Numbered from the stretch's first letter, positions 1 through 11,005 are shown. The stretch is 56,957 nucleotides of DNA from Lachnospiraceae bacterium (GCA_024684675.1 JAIKWO010000176.1:1-56957), one strand, 5' to 3'. The notes: a model not told the origin generated them from the sequence alone. A program made the numbers and translations.

Positions 1-1
1 G

Positions 2-196
2 GAGACGCTGAATATCATGCGCAACATGGCCAACATCATCCAGGCGCTTCGTGCCAATGTCAGCATGCTGTCTATGGAACTGCTGTCCAATGCGGAGCTG
101 AAAGAGAGCAGGCGTCGTGAGATCAACGACAAGATGCAGCGGTATCTGCGTTCCAGCCTGTTTTTAAATCCGCCCCGTTTCGATCAAAAGAACTGA
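2..196 (+). CDS. 3' end of an unrecognised gene (partial)
   Basis: Only the last 64 codons lie in the window, in the frame that stops at the TGA of 194-196. The visible tail contains a likely amphipathic helix (NIMRNMANIIQALRANVSML) followed by a charged stretch with ESRRREINDKMQRYL, then a short end rich in Pro and Phe. It has no membrane segment and no motif I recognise. The permease gene begins 45 bases further on, so the two may be co-transcribed. Function unknown. Confidence 0.55.
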   Translation, partial: ETLNIMRNMANIIQALRANVSMLSMELLSNAELKESRRREINDKMQRYLRSSLFLNPPRFDQKN

Positions 197-240
197 CGCA
201 TTATTTCATATAAGATAGAAAGATAAAAAGGAGCACCGCT

Positions 241-1521
241 TTGAAGACTGTTGCCATATCACTATTTGCTTTGATGTATATACTGATGATCGCGCTTCCT
301 GCAAAGTGCAGGCCGTTCATTTCCTGTCTGACCGCCGCAGCTTTTGCAGCGATCGGCATTATATCCGTTCATGCGATTCCCGATGCCATCGATTGGAATA
401 TCATTATGATGATATTCGGGACCGTTATTATCGTTGACTATTTTATTCAATCCAAGATGCCCAATCTGATCGCGGATAAGCTCCTCGCGATCTCTCCGAA
501 TGTCATGGCGGTTACGATCATCATGTCGCTTTTTTCCGGCATCATCTCCGCATTCATTGATAATGTTGCGACTGTATACATGGTTGCGCCTGTTGCGCTT
601 GCGATCTGTAAGAAACTGAAGATATCTCCCGTTTCAATGGTGATCTCGATCGCCGTTTCTTCCAATCTGCAGGGTGCGGCGACGCTGGTAGGTGATACCA
701 CATCCATCATGCTTGCAGCTCCGAGTGCGGCAAAGATGGATTTCCTTGATTTCTTCTGGTTTTTTGACCGGCCCGGCATATTCTTTGCGGTTGAACTTGG
801 AGCACTTTTAACCGTTCCGATTATGCTGGTTCTCTTCCGCAAGATGAAAGAGCCTGTATCGTCCGATGAAAAGACGGTTGTGACAGATAATATCCCGACG
901 ATTGCAATGGTCGGACACATCGTATTTCTGATCGTGGCATCCTTCATCCCCGGCAAACCGGAAGTGACGAACGGCGTCATCTGCATGGTATGGGGCATCT
1001 TTTGTGTCGTTGCGGAGCTGATTCGTACCAAAGATTTCAAAACCATGTGTCTCAATATTAAAAATGTTGATTATGCGACCATTTTTCTTTTGGCTGGCCT
1101 GTTTGTTGTGATCGCCGGTATTACCGGGCAGGGGATCATCGATGATATCGCCGCGCTGATCATCAAAGTCGGCGGCAACAATTACTTCCTGCTCTATTCT
1201 GTGATCGTATGGGGCTCCGTCCTGATCTCGGCATTTGTGGACAACATCCCTTACGTTGCGACCATGATTCCGGTTGTTGTCGGTGTTGCCGAGCAGCTCG
1301 GACATGAACGGTATCTGCTGCTCTTTGGTCTACTGCTCGGTGCAACGCTTGGCGGTAACATCACGCCCGTCGGCGCCTCCGCCAACATCGCAGGTGTCGG
1401 CCTCTTAAGAAAAGAAGGCTACGAAGTTTCCTTCAAGGAATTCATGCGCATCGGCCTTCCGTTTACACTTGCGGCCGTGATCGGCGGATACGCGTACTGC
1501 TGGTTTGTGCTGAACATCTAA
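241..1521 (+). CDS. SLC13/ArsB-type membrane permease
   Basis: This 426-residue protein is almost entirely hydrophobic, with roughly eleven or twelve membrane segments, and belongs to the ion transporter superfamily (SLC13, ArsB, NhaD, CitM-like). The two inverted halves carry the usual paired signatures. The first half has IDNVATVYMVAP and GDTTSIMLAAPS. The second has VDNIPYVATMIPVV and then GGNITPVGASANIAGVGLL, the NxxPxGAxAN signature of the family. The substrate cannot be read from sequence: dicarboxylate, Na+/H+ exchange and oxyanion efflux are all possible. The TTG start is chosen because AAGGAG sits about eight bases upstream and no in-frame ATG fits better. It stands alone upstream of the heat-shock promoter. 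Confidence 0.8.
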   Translation: MKTVAISLFALMYILMIALPAKCRPFISCLTAAAFAAIGIISVHAIPDAIDWNIIMMIFGTVIIVDYFIQSKMPNLIADKLLAISPNVMAVTIIMSLFSGIISAFIDNVATVYMVAPVALAICKKLKISPVSMVISIAVSSNLQGAATLVGDTTSIMLAAPSAAKMDFLDFFWFFDRPGIFFAVELGALLTVPIMLVLFRKMKEPVSSDEKTVVTDNIPTIAMVGHIVFLIVASFIPGKPEVTNGVICMVWGIFCVVAELIRTKDFKTMCLNIKNVDYATIFLLAGLFVVIAGITGQGIIDDIAALIIKVGGNNYFLLYSVIVWGSVLISAFVDNIPYVATMIPVVVGVAEQLGHERYLLLFGLLLGATLGGNITPVGASANIAGVGLLRKEGYEVSFKEFMRIGLPFTLAAVIGGYAYCWFVLNI

Positions 1522-1538
1522 AAAAAGAATAAAAACAA

Positions 1539-1567
1539 TTGACAATGTATGGGACGAGTGCTAACTT
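1539..1567 (+). promoter_or_regulatory. sigma-A promoter of the hrcA-grpE-dnaK-dnaJ operon
   Basis: A perfect -35 box TTGACA (1539-1544) is followed after 17 bases by TAACTT (1562-1567). The predicted start of transcription falls just ahead of the CIRCE operator, the arrangement expected for HrcA repression. The -10 box is the weaker element. Confidence 0.7.
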
Positions 1568-1581
1568 ATGTTACAGAGATG

Positions 1582-1608
1582 TTAGCACTCGAATTGTTTG
1601 AGTGCTAA
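1582..1608 (+). promoter_or_regulatory. CIRCE operator for HrcA
   Basis: TTAGCACTC, nine bases, GAGTGCTAA: a perfect match to the CIRCE inverted repeat bound by HrcA in Firmicutes. It lies in the 5' untranslated region of hrcA. HrcA therefore represses its own operon, and the GroE-sensitive repressor releases it on heat shock. Confidence 0.97.
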
Positions 1609-1630
1609 TAAGAGAAAGAGGGGTGGGGTC

Positions 1631-2659
1631 TTGGAAATGGATGACAGAAAACGGACGATCCTTAAAGCGATCATTCGTAATTATCTCGAGACGGGTGAGC
1701 CTGTCGGCAGCAGAACGATCTCCAAGTACACTGACCTCAATCTCAGTTCTGCGACGATCCGTAACGAGATGTCGGATCTGGAAGAGATGGGTTACATCCT
1801 CCAGCCGCACACGTCAGCGGGACGTATTCCTTCCGATAAGGGCTATCGTTTCTATGTAGATGAGATGCTTGCGGAGAAGGAGAAGCAGGTAGAAGAGAAG
1901 CTCGACATGCTCCTTGAAAAAGAGGAGAAGATGGATCAGCTTCTTAAGCAGGCGGCAAAAGTCCTTGCGACCAACACGAACTACGCGACGATGATCTCCG
2001 CACCGAAGTGCATCGGCAACAAGCTGAAGTTCATTCAGCTCTCCAAGGTAGACGCCGATCAGATCCTGGCCGTGATCGTGGTGGAAGGGAATGTAATCAA
2101 GAACAACATTCTTACGGTAGAAGAAGAGCTCAATGATGAGACGCTTTTGAAGCTGAATATTCTACTCAACACGCATTTGAACGGGCTGTCGCTTGATGAG
2201 ATCAATCTGGCGACGATTACCGCATTAAAGCAGCAGGCAGGTGTTCACAGCGGCATCGTGAGCGAAGTGATCGATGCAGTTGCAGAAGCAATCCGTGCCG
2301 ATGAAGATCTGGAGATCTACACAAGCGGTACGAACAACATTTTCAAATATCCGGAACTTGCCGATAACCAGAAGGCAAGCGAACTGATCAATACATTCGA
2401 AGAGAAAAAGATGCTGACGGAACTTGTCCAGGAGACACTGGCGGATGAGAGCAACACCGGCATTCAGGTCTATATCGGTGAAGAAGCACCGATCAAGACC
2501 ATGAAGGACTGCAGTATCGTGACCGCAACCTATGAGCTCGGCGAGGGCATGCGCGGTACGATCGGTATCATCGGTCCGACCAGAATGGATTATGACAAAG
2601 TTGTCGATGCGCTCAAGACTCTGACGAATCAGTTGGATACGGTATATAAGAAAAAATAG
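1631..2659 (+). CDS. hrcA: Heat-inducible transcription repressor HrcA
   Basis: HrcA binds the CIRCE operator just upstream and represses the class I heat-shock operon. The N-terminal winged-helix domain is clear (DDRKRTILKAIIRNYLETGE, then GSRTISKYTDLNLSSATIRN and LEEMGYILQPHTSAGRIPSD). The GAF-like dimerisation region follows, for about 342 residues in all, the usual length. An open frame continues upstream to a TTG inside the CIRCE element, but that would put the operator in the coding region. The start is placed at TTG 1631, eight bases after a GAGG-type ribosome site; ATG 1637, two codons later, is the alternative. First gene of the operon, 15 bases ahead of grpE. Confidence 0.95.
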   Translation: MEMDDRKRTILKAIIRNYLETGEPVGSRTISKYTDLNLSSATIRNEMSDLEEMGYILQPHTSAGRIPSDKGYRFYVDEMLAEKEKQVEEKLDMLLEKEEKMDQLLKQAAKVLATNTNYATMISAPKCIGNKLKFIQLSKVDADQILAVIVVEGNVIKNNILTVEEELNDETLLKLNILLNTHLNGLSLDEINLATITALKQQAGVHSGIVSEVIDAVAEAIRADEDLEIYTSGTNNIFKYPELADNQKASELINTFEEKKMLTELVQETLADESNTGIQVYIGEEAPIKTMKDCSIVTATYELGEGMRGTIGIIGPTRMDYDKVVDALKTLTNQLDTVYKKK

Positions 2660-2674
2660 AAAGGAAGTAACAAC

Positions 2675-3262
2675 GTGTCAGATAAAGACCTGAAGCAGGA
2701 TCTTGAAGAAGAAGTAAAGACCTGCGAAGAAGAGGCCGCATCGGAAGATGTAAAAGCAGACGCTGCTGCGGAAGAGGCCGCAAAGGAAGAACCCAAAGCA
2801 GCAAAGAAGAAAGCAAAGGCCGACAAGAAAGCAGACAAGCAGAAAGAGAAGATCGAAGAGCTGGAGGATCGTGTAAAGCGTCAGCTTGCCGAGTTCGAGA
2901 ATTTCCGCAAGCGGACGGATAAGGAAAAAGCGCAGATGTTCGAGGTTGGTGCCAAGAGCGTGGTGGAAAAGATCCTTCCGGTTGTGGACAACTTTGAAAG
3001 AGGACTTGCGAATGCACCCGAAGGCGATCCCTTTGTGGAAGGCATGAACATGATCTATAAACAGCTCTTGAACGAACTCGATGCTTTGGGTGTGAAGGCG
3101 ATCGAGGCGGTCGGAAAAGAATTTGATCCTACATATCACAATGCGGTGATGCAGGTTCAAACGGAAGAATTCGAGAGCGGCATTGTCGCTCAGGAATTAC
3201 AAAAAGGATATATGTATCGCGACACAGTCGTACGACCCAGCATGGTCGCGGTCGCAGAATAA
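2675..3262 (+). CDS. grpE: Nucleotide exchange factor GrpE
   Basis: GrpE is the dimeric co-chaperone that makes DnaK release ADP. The 195-residue protein has the expected parts. A highly charged, Ala/Glu/Lys-rich disordered head covers about residues 1-55. A long helix contains LEDRVKRQLAEFENFRKRTD. The C-terminal beta domain has KILPVVDNFERGL, FDPTYHNAVMQV and the ending GYMYRDTVVRPSMVAVAE. It starts at GTG 2675 behind AAGGAAG. It sits between hrcA and dnaK, 19 bases ahead of dnaK, under CIRCE control. Confidence 0.97.
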   Translation: MSDKDLKQDLEEEVKTCEEEAASEDVKADAAAEEAAKEEPKAAKKKAKADKKADKQKEKIEELEDRVKRQLAEFENFRKRTDKEKAQMFEVGAKSVVEKILPVVDNFERGLANAPEGDPFVEGMNMIYKQLLNELDALGVKAIEAVGKEFDPTYHNAVMQVQTEEFESGIVAQELQKGYMYRDTVVRPSMVAVAE

Positions 3263-3269
3263 ATGGTAG

Positions 3270-5159
<1,890 letters not shown>

Positions 5160-5162
5160 AAA

Positions 5163-6329
5163 ATGGCGGAACAAAAACGCGATTATTATGAAGTGCTGGG
5201 CGTCGACAAAAATGCCGACGAAGCAGCCATTAAAAAAGCATATCGTGTTCTGGCTAAAAAATACCACCCGGATATGAATCCCGGCGATAAGGAAGCTGAG
5301 AAGAAGTTCAAGGAAGCATCCGAGGCCTATGCGATCCTGTCTGATCCTGAGAAGAGGCGTCAGTATGATCAGTTCGGTCATTCGGCGTTCGAACAGGGCG
5401 GAGCAGGCGGCTTCGGTGGCTTCGACTTCAGCGGCGCGGATTTCGGTGACATTTTCGGTGATATCTTCGGTGATCTGTTCGGAGGCGGCAGAAGGTCCTC
5501 ATACGGTCGTGCTAACAATGGACCGATGAAAGGCGCAAACATTCGTGCAAGCATTCGCATCAGTTTTGAAGAAGCGGTATTCGGCTGTGAGAAGGAACTG
5601 GAACTGACGCTGAAAGACGAATGTAAGACGTGTCACGGTACCGGAGCAAAGCCCGGAACATCCAAGAAGACGTGTCCGAAGTGCGGCGGTAAGGGACAGG
5701 TCGTATTCACCAGACAGGAATTTTTCGGTATGGTGCGGAATGTCCAGACATGTCCGGACTGCGGTGGCACAGGTCAGATCATCGAGGATAAGTGTCCTGA
5801 CTGCCACGGCACAGGTTATATCGCAAATCGCAAGACGATCCAGGTGACCGTTCCGGCAGGTATCGACAACGGACAGAGTATCCGTATCCGCGAAAAGGGA
5901 GAGCCGGGTACAAATGGCGGGCCGAGAGGTGACCTTCTCGTGGAAGTGCTGGTACAACGTCATCCGATCTTCCAGAGACAGGACTACAACATCTTTTCGA
6001 CAGTTCCCGTATCCTTCGCGATAGCCGCACTCGGCGGCGATATCGCAGTCGATACGGTAGACGGCAAGGTGATCTACACTGTGAAGCCGGGTACGCAGAC
6101 CGACACGCGTGTCAGATTGAAGGGCAAGGGCGTTCCGTCTCTGCGCAATAAGGCCGTTCGAGGTGACCATTACTTTACACTGGTCGTTCAGGTACCTGAT
6201 AAGCTTTCCAAAGAAGCAAAGGAAGCGCTGAAGAAGTTTGATGAGCTTTCCGGCGATACGCTCAATGCTGCGAAGGCAGTTGAGGAGAGCAGCGAGAAAG
6301 AAAAGAAGAAAAAAGGCTTTTTCAAATAA
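5163..6329 (+). CDS. dnaJ: Chaperone protein DnaJ (Hsp40)
   Basis: DnaJ delivers unfolded clients to DnaK and stimulates its ATPase. The 388 residues show a J domain at about 6-70 with the HPD triad ([11 protein letters not shown]), then a Gly/Phe-rich linker ([20 protein letters not shown]). Four CxxCxGxG zinc repeats follow ([32 protein letters not shown]), then the two beta-barrel substrate domains. Unlike many homologues it ends in a Lys-rich tail ([11 protein letters not shown]). The ribosome site must lie within the dnaK 3' end, so translation is probably coupled. Last gene of the CIRCE operon, followed by a strong terminator. Confidence 0.98.
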   Translation: MAEQKRDYYEVLGVDKNADEAAIKKAYRVLAKKYHPDMNPGDKEAEKKFKEASEAYAILSDPEKRRQYDQFGHSAFEQGGAGGFGGFDFSGADFGDIFGDIFGDLFGGGRRSSYGRANNGPMKGANIRASIRISFEEAVFGCEKELELTLKDECKTCHGTGAKPGTSKKTCPKCGGKGQVVFTRQEFFGMVRNVQTCPDCGGTGQIIEDKCPDCHGTGYIANRKTIQVTVPAGIDNGQSIRIREKGEPGTNGGPRGDLLVEVLVQRHPIFQRQDYNIFSTVPVSFAIAALGGDIAVDTVDGKVIYTVKPGTQTDTRVRLKGKGVPSLRNKAVRGDHYFTLVVQVPDKLSKEAKEALKKFDELSGDTLNAAKAVEESSEKEKKKKGFFK

Positions 6330-6337
6330 CAAGCGAA

Positions 6338-6366
6338 AAGAGACGCCTTACGGCGTTTCTTTTTTT
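6338..6366 (+). terminator. Rho-independent terminator of the heat-shock operon
   Basis: AGACGCC (6341-6347), loop TTAC and GGCGTTT (6352-6358) form the core of a stem that extends outward with A-T and G-C pairs. A run of seven or more T follows. Confidence 0.92.
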
Positions 6367-6393
6367 GCAATCGGACGGGGCATGTGTTAGTAT
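6365..6393 (+). promoter_or_regulatory. Predicted promoter of prmA
   Basis: TTGCAA (6365-6370), a 17-base spacer and TAGTAT (6388-6393), preceded by TG at the extended -10 position. The -35 box overlaps the U-tract of the dnaJ terminator, so the two units are packed with no free space. Confidence 0.6.
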
Positions 6394-6441
6394 GATGAAT
6401 GATATACGGGGAAGACTGCCCGTTTGTGGGAGAAGATTGCA

Positions 6442-7434
6442 ATGAAATGGAAGAAATTTCAGATAGAAACGATAACCGATGCGGAGGATATCATCATCAG
6501 TACGCTGTATGACATCGGCCTTGAAGGCGCGCAGATCGAAGACAAGATCCCGCTGACTGCGTGGGAGAAGGAGCAGATGTTTGTGGACATTCCGCCGATG
6601 ACAGAAGAGGATGATGGCATTGCATATCTGTCCTTCTTTGTAGAGGAGACGCCGGACGGAAAGCTTCTATACAATGACGAAGAGTGTGATGCGGAAACGG
6701 TGCTTGCGGCAGTACAGAGCGAACTTGATGAGCTCAGAGATTTTAACATCGAGATCGGCAGCGGCAAGATCACGGTCAGCGAGACGGAAGACATCGATTG
6801 GATCAACAACTGGAAGCAGTATTTTCATCAGTTTACGATCGATGACCTTTTGGTGATCCCGTCCTGGGAAGAGGTAAAGGACGAGGATAAGGATAAAAAG
6901 ATCCTGCATATTGATCCCGGCACGGCATTCGGAACGGGTATGCACGAGACGACGCAGCTTTGTATCAGACAGCTGTGGAAACACATTACACCGGAAACAA
7001 AACTTCTTGATGTCGGAACGGGCAGCGGTATCCTTGCCATTGTGGCGCTGATGTACGGGATCAAAGAAGCAAAGGGAACGGATCTTGATCCCTGCGCGGT
7101 TCCTGCGGTCGCGGAGAACATGGAGACGAACGGGATCGACCCTTCGAAGTTTGAACTGACGATCGGTAACATCATCACCGAAAAAGAAGTGCAGGATAAG
7201 ATGGGCTATGACTGCTTCGACATCGTGGTGGCCAATATCCTGGCGGATGTGCTTGTGCCACTGACACCGGTCATTATTCCGCACCTAAAAAAGGGTGGCA
7301 TCTATATCACATCCGGTATCATTGACGATAAGGAAGAGACCGTAGTAAATGCGGTCAAGGAAGCCGGCCTCACCGTTTTGGAAGTAACACATCAGGGTGA
7401 ATGGGTCAGCGTGACGGCGCGTAAAGATTTTTAG
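6442..7434 (+). CDS. prmA: Ribosomal protein L11 methyltransferase PrmA
   Basis: PrmA methylates lysines of ribosomal protein L11 using S-adenosylmethionine. The N-terminal L11-binding domain (WKKFQIETITDAEDIIISTL) is followed by the class I methyltransferase domain. There DPGTAFGTGMHETTQL precedes motif I (LLDVGTGSGILAIVALMYG), and NILADVLVPLTPVI follows motif IV. The start is ATG 6442 with GGGAGAAG six bases upstream; an earlier in-frame TTG at 6424 has no ribosome site. prmA followed by rsmE and downstream of dnaJ is the common Firmicutes order. Confidence 0.95.
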   Translation: MKWKKFQIETITDAEDIIISTLYDIGLEGAQIEDKIPLTAWEKEQMFVDIPPMTEEDDGIAYLSFFVEETPDGKLLYNDEECDAETVLAAVQSELDELRDFNIEIGSGKITVSETEDIDWINNWKQYFHQFTIDDLLVIPSWEEVKDEDKDKKILHIDPGTAFGTGMHETTQLCIRQLWKHITPETKLLDVGTGSGILAIVALMYGIKEAKGTDLDPCAVPAVAENMETNGIDPSKFELTIGNIITEKEVQDKMGYDCFDIVVANILADVLVPLTPVIIPHLKKGGIYITSGIIDDKEETVVNAVKEAGLTVLEVTHQGEWVSVTARKDF

Positions 7435-7442
7435 GAGAATCT

Positions 7443-8195
7443 ATGTATCGGTTCTTTGTGGACCCGTCCGATACGGCGGGCATTGAGCAAAGTAAAGAAC
7501 TTCGGATCACGGGAAGCGATTATAACCATATCCGTAATGTGCTTCGCATGAAGCCCGGCGAGGAGATCGCGGTAAGTAACGGCACTGACGACCGTGAATT
7601 CAGATGCCGTGTGGAATCGTTTACGGATACTGACGTTGTCTGCAGCCTTGCTTTTATCAAGGAAGGCGGTATGGAATTGCCTGCGAAAGTAACGCTGTTT
7701 CAGGGGCTCCCGAAAGCGGACAAGATGGAACTGATTATCCAGAAGACGGTGGAACTGGGCGTGCATGAGATCGTACCGGTTGCGATGAATCGCTGTATCG
7801 TAAAGCTTGATGAGAAGAAGGAAAAAAGCCGCATCGCCAGGTGGCAGGGCATCGCAGAAGCGGCCGCCAAGCAAAGTAAGCGCGGCATTATCCCTATCGT
7901 GCATCCCGTGATGCGTATGAAGGAAGCCATTGACTACGCAAAAGATTTTGACACAAAGCTTGTACCGTATGAACTTGCGGACGGCATGCCGAAGACAAAA
8001 CAGATCATTGAAAGCGTAAAGCCCGGACAACGGATCGCGATCTTCATTGGACCGGAAGGCGGCTTTGATCCTGCCGAGATTGAAGAAGCACTTGGCGCGG
8101 GCATGACGGCAATCACACTTGGAAAGCGCATCCTTCGAACGGAAACAGCGGGGCTGACCGTTCTTTCCTGGCTGATGTATCAATTAGAAGAATAG
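7443..8195 (+). CDS. rsmE: 16S rRNA m3U1498 methyltransferase RsmE
   Basis: RsmE methylates N3 of U1498 in the decoding region of 16S rRNA. The 250-residue protein has the N-terminal PUA-like domain (HIRNVLRMKPGEEIAVSNG). The C-terminal SPOUT knot carries the SAM-binding signatures FIGPEGGFDPAEIEEA and LGKRILRTETAGLTVLSWL. The start follows the prmA stop by eight bases, with AGGAG inside the stop region, so the two are co-translated. Confidence 0.95.
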   Translation: MYRFFVDPSDTAGIEQSKELRITGSDYNHIRNVLRMKPGEEIAVSNGTDDREFRCRVESFTDTDVVCSLAFIKEGGMELPAKVTLFQGLPKADKMELIIQKTVELGVHEIVPVAMNRCIVKLDEKKEKSRIARWQGIAEAAAKQSKRGIIPIVHPVMRMKEAIDYAKDFDTKLVPYELADGMPKTKQIIESVKPGQRIAIFIGPEGGFDPAEIEEALGAGMTAITLGKRILRTETAGLTVLSWLMYQLEE

Positions 8196-8226
8196 TGCGC
8201 ACATTTTAACACATAGAGACACTGAG

Positions 8227-9396
8227 ATGAACGAAATTTATCTGGACAACTCCGCCACGACAAGATGCTACGACGAAGTCGCGGATCTGATGGCGGAGAT
8301 CATGAAAAATGAATACGGCAATCCTTCAAGCCTCCATCACAAAGGCGTGGAGGCCGAAAAATACATCATCGATGCAAAGAAAACGATCGCATCCATTCTG
8401 AAAGTGGATGATAAAGAGATTGTCTTTACATCGGGCGGTACGGAATCGGATGCAACGGCTCTGATCGGTTGTGCGATGGCGAATAAACGCGCCGGCATGC
8501 ACCTGATCACAACAAGGGTGGAGCACCCGGCGATCCTGGAGAATATGGCTTATTTGGAGAAGCAGGGATTTACGGTAACGTATCTGCCGGTCGGCAGAGA
8601 CGGCAGGATCAGCTTATCTGACCTTGAGGCATCGATCACGGACGAGACGATCCTTGTATCGATCATGCATACCAACAATGAGATCGGTGCACTGATGCCG
8701 ATCGCGGAGGCGGGCGCATTAATCAAGAGAAAGAATCCGAATACACTGTTTCATGTGGATGCGGTACAGGGATTCGGTAAAGCCCTGATCTACCCGAAGA
8801 AAATGAATATCGACCTGATGTCTGTCAGTGGTCACAAAATTCACGGTCCGAAAGGTGTCGGGCTCTTATATGTACGCGACAAAGTGAAGATGAATCCGCT
8901 TATGCTCGGTGGCGGTCAGCAGAAAGGCATGCGCTCCGGTACCGAAAACGTGCCGGGCATTGCAGGGATCGCAAAGGCAGCTGAGCTGATCTATCAGGGG
9001 ATCGATGCAAAGAGGGAGCAACTTTTTAAATTGAAAAAAGCACTGATTGAAGGTCTTAACGGGATCGGCGATGTGACGATCAACGGAATCCCGGAAGAGG
9101 GGATTGAAAACAGTGCGCCGCATATCGTAAGTGCGTCGTTTGCGGGCGTCCGAAGCGAAGTATTGCTCCATGCGCTTGAAGACAGAGATATTTATGTATC
9201 ATCCGGAAGTGCTTGCGCATCCAATAAAGCAAAGCATCCGTCCGATACCCTTTCGGCAATCGGCCTTGATAAGTCGCTTTTGGATTCGACGCTTCGCTTC
9301 AGCTTTTCCGTTTTTACAACAAAGGAAGAGATCGACGAGGCGCTGACGGTCCTTCGCGAGATCGTGCCGATGCTGCGCCGTTATACAAGACATTAA
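8227..9396 (+). CDS. Cysteine desulfurase (NifS/IscS family)
   Basis: This PLP enzyme removes sulfur from cysteine and passes it on as a persulfide. The N-terminus IYLDNSATTRCYDEVADLM, the PLP-lysine motif SGHKIHGPKGVG and the persulfide loop SSGSACASNKAKHPSDTL are all intact. At 389 residues it has normal length. Its stop lies ten bases ahead of thiI, which suggests it is the dedicated sulfur donor for tRNA 4-thiouridine, as for the B. subtilis NifZ-ThiI pair. The short 31-base gap after rsmE suggests one transcript with prmA. Confidence 0.93.
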   Translation: MNEIYLDNSATTRCYDEVADLMAEIMKNEYGNPSSLHHKGVEAEKYIIDAKKTIASILKVDDKEIVFTSGGTESDATALIGCAMANKRAGMHLITTRVEHPAILENMAYLEKQGFTVTYLPVGRDGRISLSDLEASITDETILVSIMHTNNEIGALMPIAEAGALIKRKNPNTLFHVDAVQGFGKALIYPKKMNIDLMSVSGHKIHGPKGVGLLYVRDKVKMNPLMLGGGQQKGMRSGTENVPGIAGIAKAAELIYQGIDAKREQLFKLKKALIEGLNGIGDVTINGIPEEGIENSAPHIVSASFAGVRSEVLLHALEDRDIYVSSGSACASNKAKHPSDTLSAIGLDKSLLDSTLRFSFSVFTTKEEIDEALTVLREIVPMLRRYTRH

Positions 9397-9406
9397 GGAG
9401 TAAACC

Positions 9407-10594
9407 ATGTTTCATTCTTTTTTGATTAAATATGCCGAGATCGGCGTAAAAGGAAAAAACAGATATCTCTTCGAGGATGCCCTTGTCCGTCAGATTAACT
9501 ATGCGATGAAACGCTGCGAAGGGACATTTGTTGTCCATAAAGCATCGGGCCGTATCTATGTGGATGCAAAGAGTGAATTTGATTTTGACGAAGTGGTCGG
9601 AGAGCTTAAGACCGTATTCGGTGTATGGGGGATTTGCCCCGTGACCGTGCTCGAAGACAAGGGGTTTGAACAGCTTTCCAAAGATGTCATTGCCTACATC
9701 GACGAGAATTATCCGGATAAGAACTTTACGTTCAAAGTGCAGGCGCGCCGTGCGCGGAAGAACTATCCGCTCGATACGATGGAGATCAATGCGGAGCTTG
9801 GCGGGATCCTGCTCGACGCATTCCCGGAACTCTCCGTTGACGTGCATGATCCGGATGTGCAGCTCCATGTGGAGATCCGCGAGAAGATATACGTATATTC
9901 CATGATCATCCCGGGTCCCGGTGGAATGCCGGTCGGTACGGGTGGAAAAGGCATGCTCCTTCTTTCCGGAGGGATCGATTCGCCTGTTGCGGGCTATATG
10001 ATCTCCAAGAGAGGCGTTACGATCGATGCCGTTTATTTCCACGCGCCGCCGTATACGAGCGAGCGTGCAAAGCAGAAGGTTGTTGATCTTGCAAGGCTCA
10101 TCTCCCGTTATACGGGGTCGATCCGTCTGCATGTCATCAACTTTACCGATATCCAGCTTCACATTTACGAGAAGTGCCCGCATGACGAGCTTACGATCAT
10201 CATGCGCCGTATCATGATGCAGATCGCGGAGAGACTGGCAAATGACAGTGAGTGCCTGGGCCTTATCACCGGTGAGAGCATCGGACAGGTCGCATCGCAG
10301 ACGATGGCGGCGATCGCAGTAACGAACGAGGTATGTACGCTTCCTGTTTACAGACCGCTTATCGGTATGGATAAGCAGGAGATTGTAGAGATCTCTGAGA
10401 AGATCGGTACCTATGAGACATCGATCCTGCCGTACGAGGACTGCTGTACGATCTTTGTCGCAAAGCATCCTGTGACAAAACCGTCACTTGCCGTGATCAA
10501 GCGTCATGAGCAGAACTTAAACGATCGAATCGAGGAACTGGTGCAGACCGCACTTGATACGGATGAGATCGTAGAAGTAAAGTACGAGAAGTAA
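9407..10594 (+). CDS. thiI: tRNA 4-thiouridine synthase ThiI
   Basis: ThiI adenylates U8 of tRNA and inserts sulfur. An N-terminal ferredoxin-like part and a THUMP domain (about residues 60-165) are followed by the PP-loop ATPase domain with LLSGGIDSPVAGYMISKRG. At 395 residues it ends after the PP-loop domain and lacks the C-terminal rhodanese domain of the E. coli enzyme. It must therefore take sulfur directly from the desulfurase encoded upstream. RBS AAGGAG, ATG start. Confidence 0.96.
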   Translation: MFHSFLIKYAEIGVKGKNRYLFEDALVRQINYAMKRCEGTFVVHKASGRIYVDAKSEFDFDEVVGELKTVFGVWGICPVTVLEDKGFEQLSKDVIAYIDENYPDKNFTFKVQARRARKNYPLDTMEINAELGGILLDAFPELSVDVHDPDVQLHVEIREKIYVYSMIIPGPGGMPVGTGGKGMLLLSGGIDSPVAGYMISKRGVTIDAVYFHAPPYTSERAKQKVVDLARLISRYTGSIRLHVINFTDIQLHIYEKCPHDELTIIMRRIMMQIAERLANDSECLGLITGESIGQVASQTMAAIAVTNEVCTLPVYRPLIGMDKQEIVEISEKIGTYETSILPYEDCCTIFVAKHPVTKPSLAVIKRHEQNLNDRIEELVQTALDTDEIVEVKYEK

Positions 10595-10602
10595 AATGGT
10601 AT

Positions 10603-10631
10603 AAAAAAGGGACCGCGCGATGCGCGATCCC
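10603..10631 (-). terminator. Terminator of the HPr-like gene (minus strand)
   Basis: The arms lie at 10609-10618 and 10622-10631 with a three-base loop. Read on the minus strand, the ten-base-pair stem has only one G-U pair and runs into six U (AAAAAA at 10603-10608 on the plus strand). It may also stop thiI transcripts, but there is no T-tract on the plus side. Confidence 0.85.
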
Positions 10632-10650
10632 ATATCAATCCAATTAAAAA

Positions 10651-10881
10651 CTAAACGATGTAAGGCTTCAGAACATTCATAACCTCGGCAACGTCCTCTT
10701 CTGCGTGGATGTTCAGGTCGATCGGTTTGGAAAGATCGAGGCTGAAAATACCCATGATGGACTTTGCGTCGATAACATATCTGCCGGAAACGAGATCGAA
10801 ATCATAATCGAATTTTGTGATATCGTTAACGAATGATTTAACTTTATCGATCGAGTTTAAAGAAATCTGTACTGTTTTCAT
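10651..10881 (-). CDS. HPr-like protein without the phosphorylatable His
   Basis: This 76-residue protein has the size and fold signature of the PTS phosphocarrier HPr. The helix motif AKSIMGIFSLDLSKP corresponds to the region around Ser46 of HPr, and Ser41 here fits the HPr-kinase site. The active-site loop GLHARPA with His15 is absent; the equivalent region reads SIDKVKSFV. It therefore cannot carry phosphate for sugar uptake. It could be a regulatory HPr comparable in logic to Crh of B. subtilis, but that is inference. RBS GGAGGAG, its own promoter and a terminator make it a single-gene unit. Confidence 0.8.
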   Translation of the reverse strand: MKTVQISLNSIDKVKSFVNDITKFDYDFDLVSGRYVIDAKSIMGIFSLDLSKPIDLNIHAEEDVAEVMNVLKPYIV

Positions 10882-10920
10882 TGGAACTCCTCCTTGTGTG
10901 GATGTCTATCATACAAACCC

Positions 10921-10949
10921 ATACTAATGTGAATATGTATATAAGTCAA
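10921..10949 (-). promoter_or_regulatory. Promoter of the HPr-like gene
   Basis: On the minus strand TTGACT (plus coordinates 10944-10949) is followed after 17 bases by TAGTAT (10921-10926), about 40 bases ahead of the start codon. Confidence 0.65.
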
Positions 10950-11005
10950 TATTCAAACCATACAAAACAAAGGACGCAAAAGTATACAAAATGAAGGGAA
11001 AAAGC

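Noticed and set aside
1598-1630. Upstream TTG start of hrcA
   Set aside because: It lies inside the CIRCE operator and has no ribosome binding site.
9314-10468. A 384-codon minus-strand frame inside thiI
   Set aside because: Antisense to the THUMP and PP-loop coding region; composition is that of a shadow frame.
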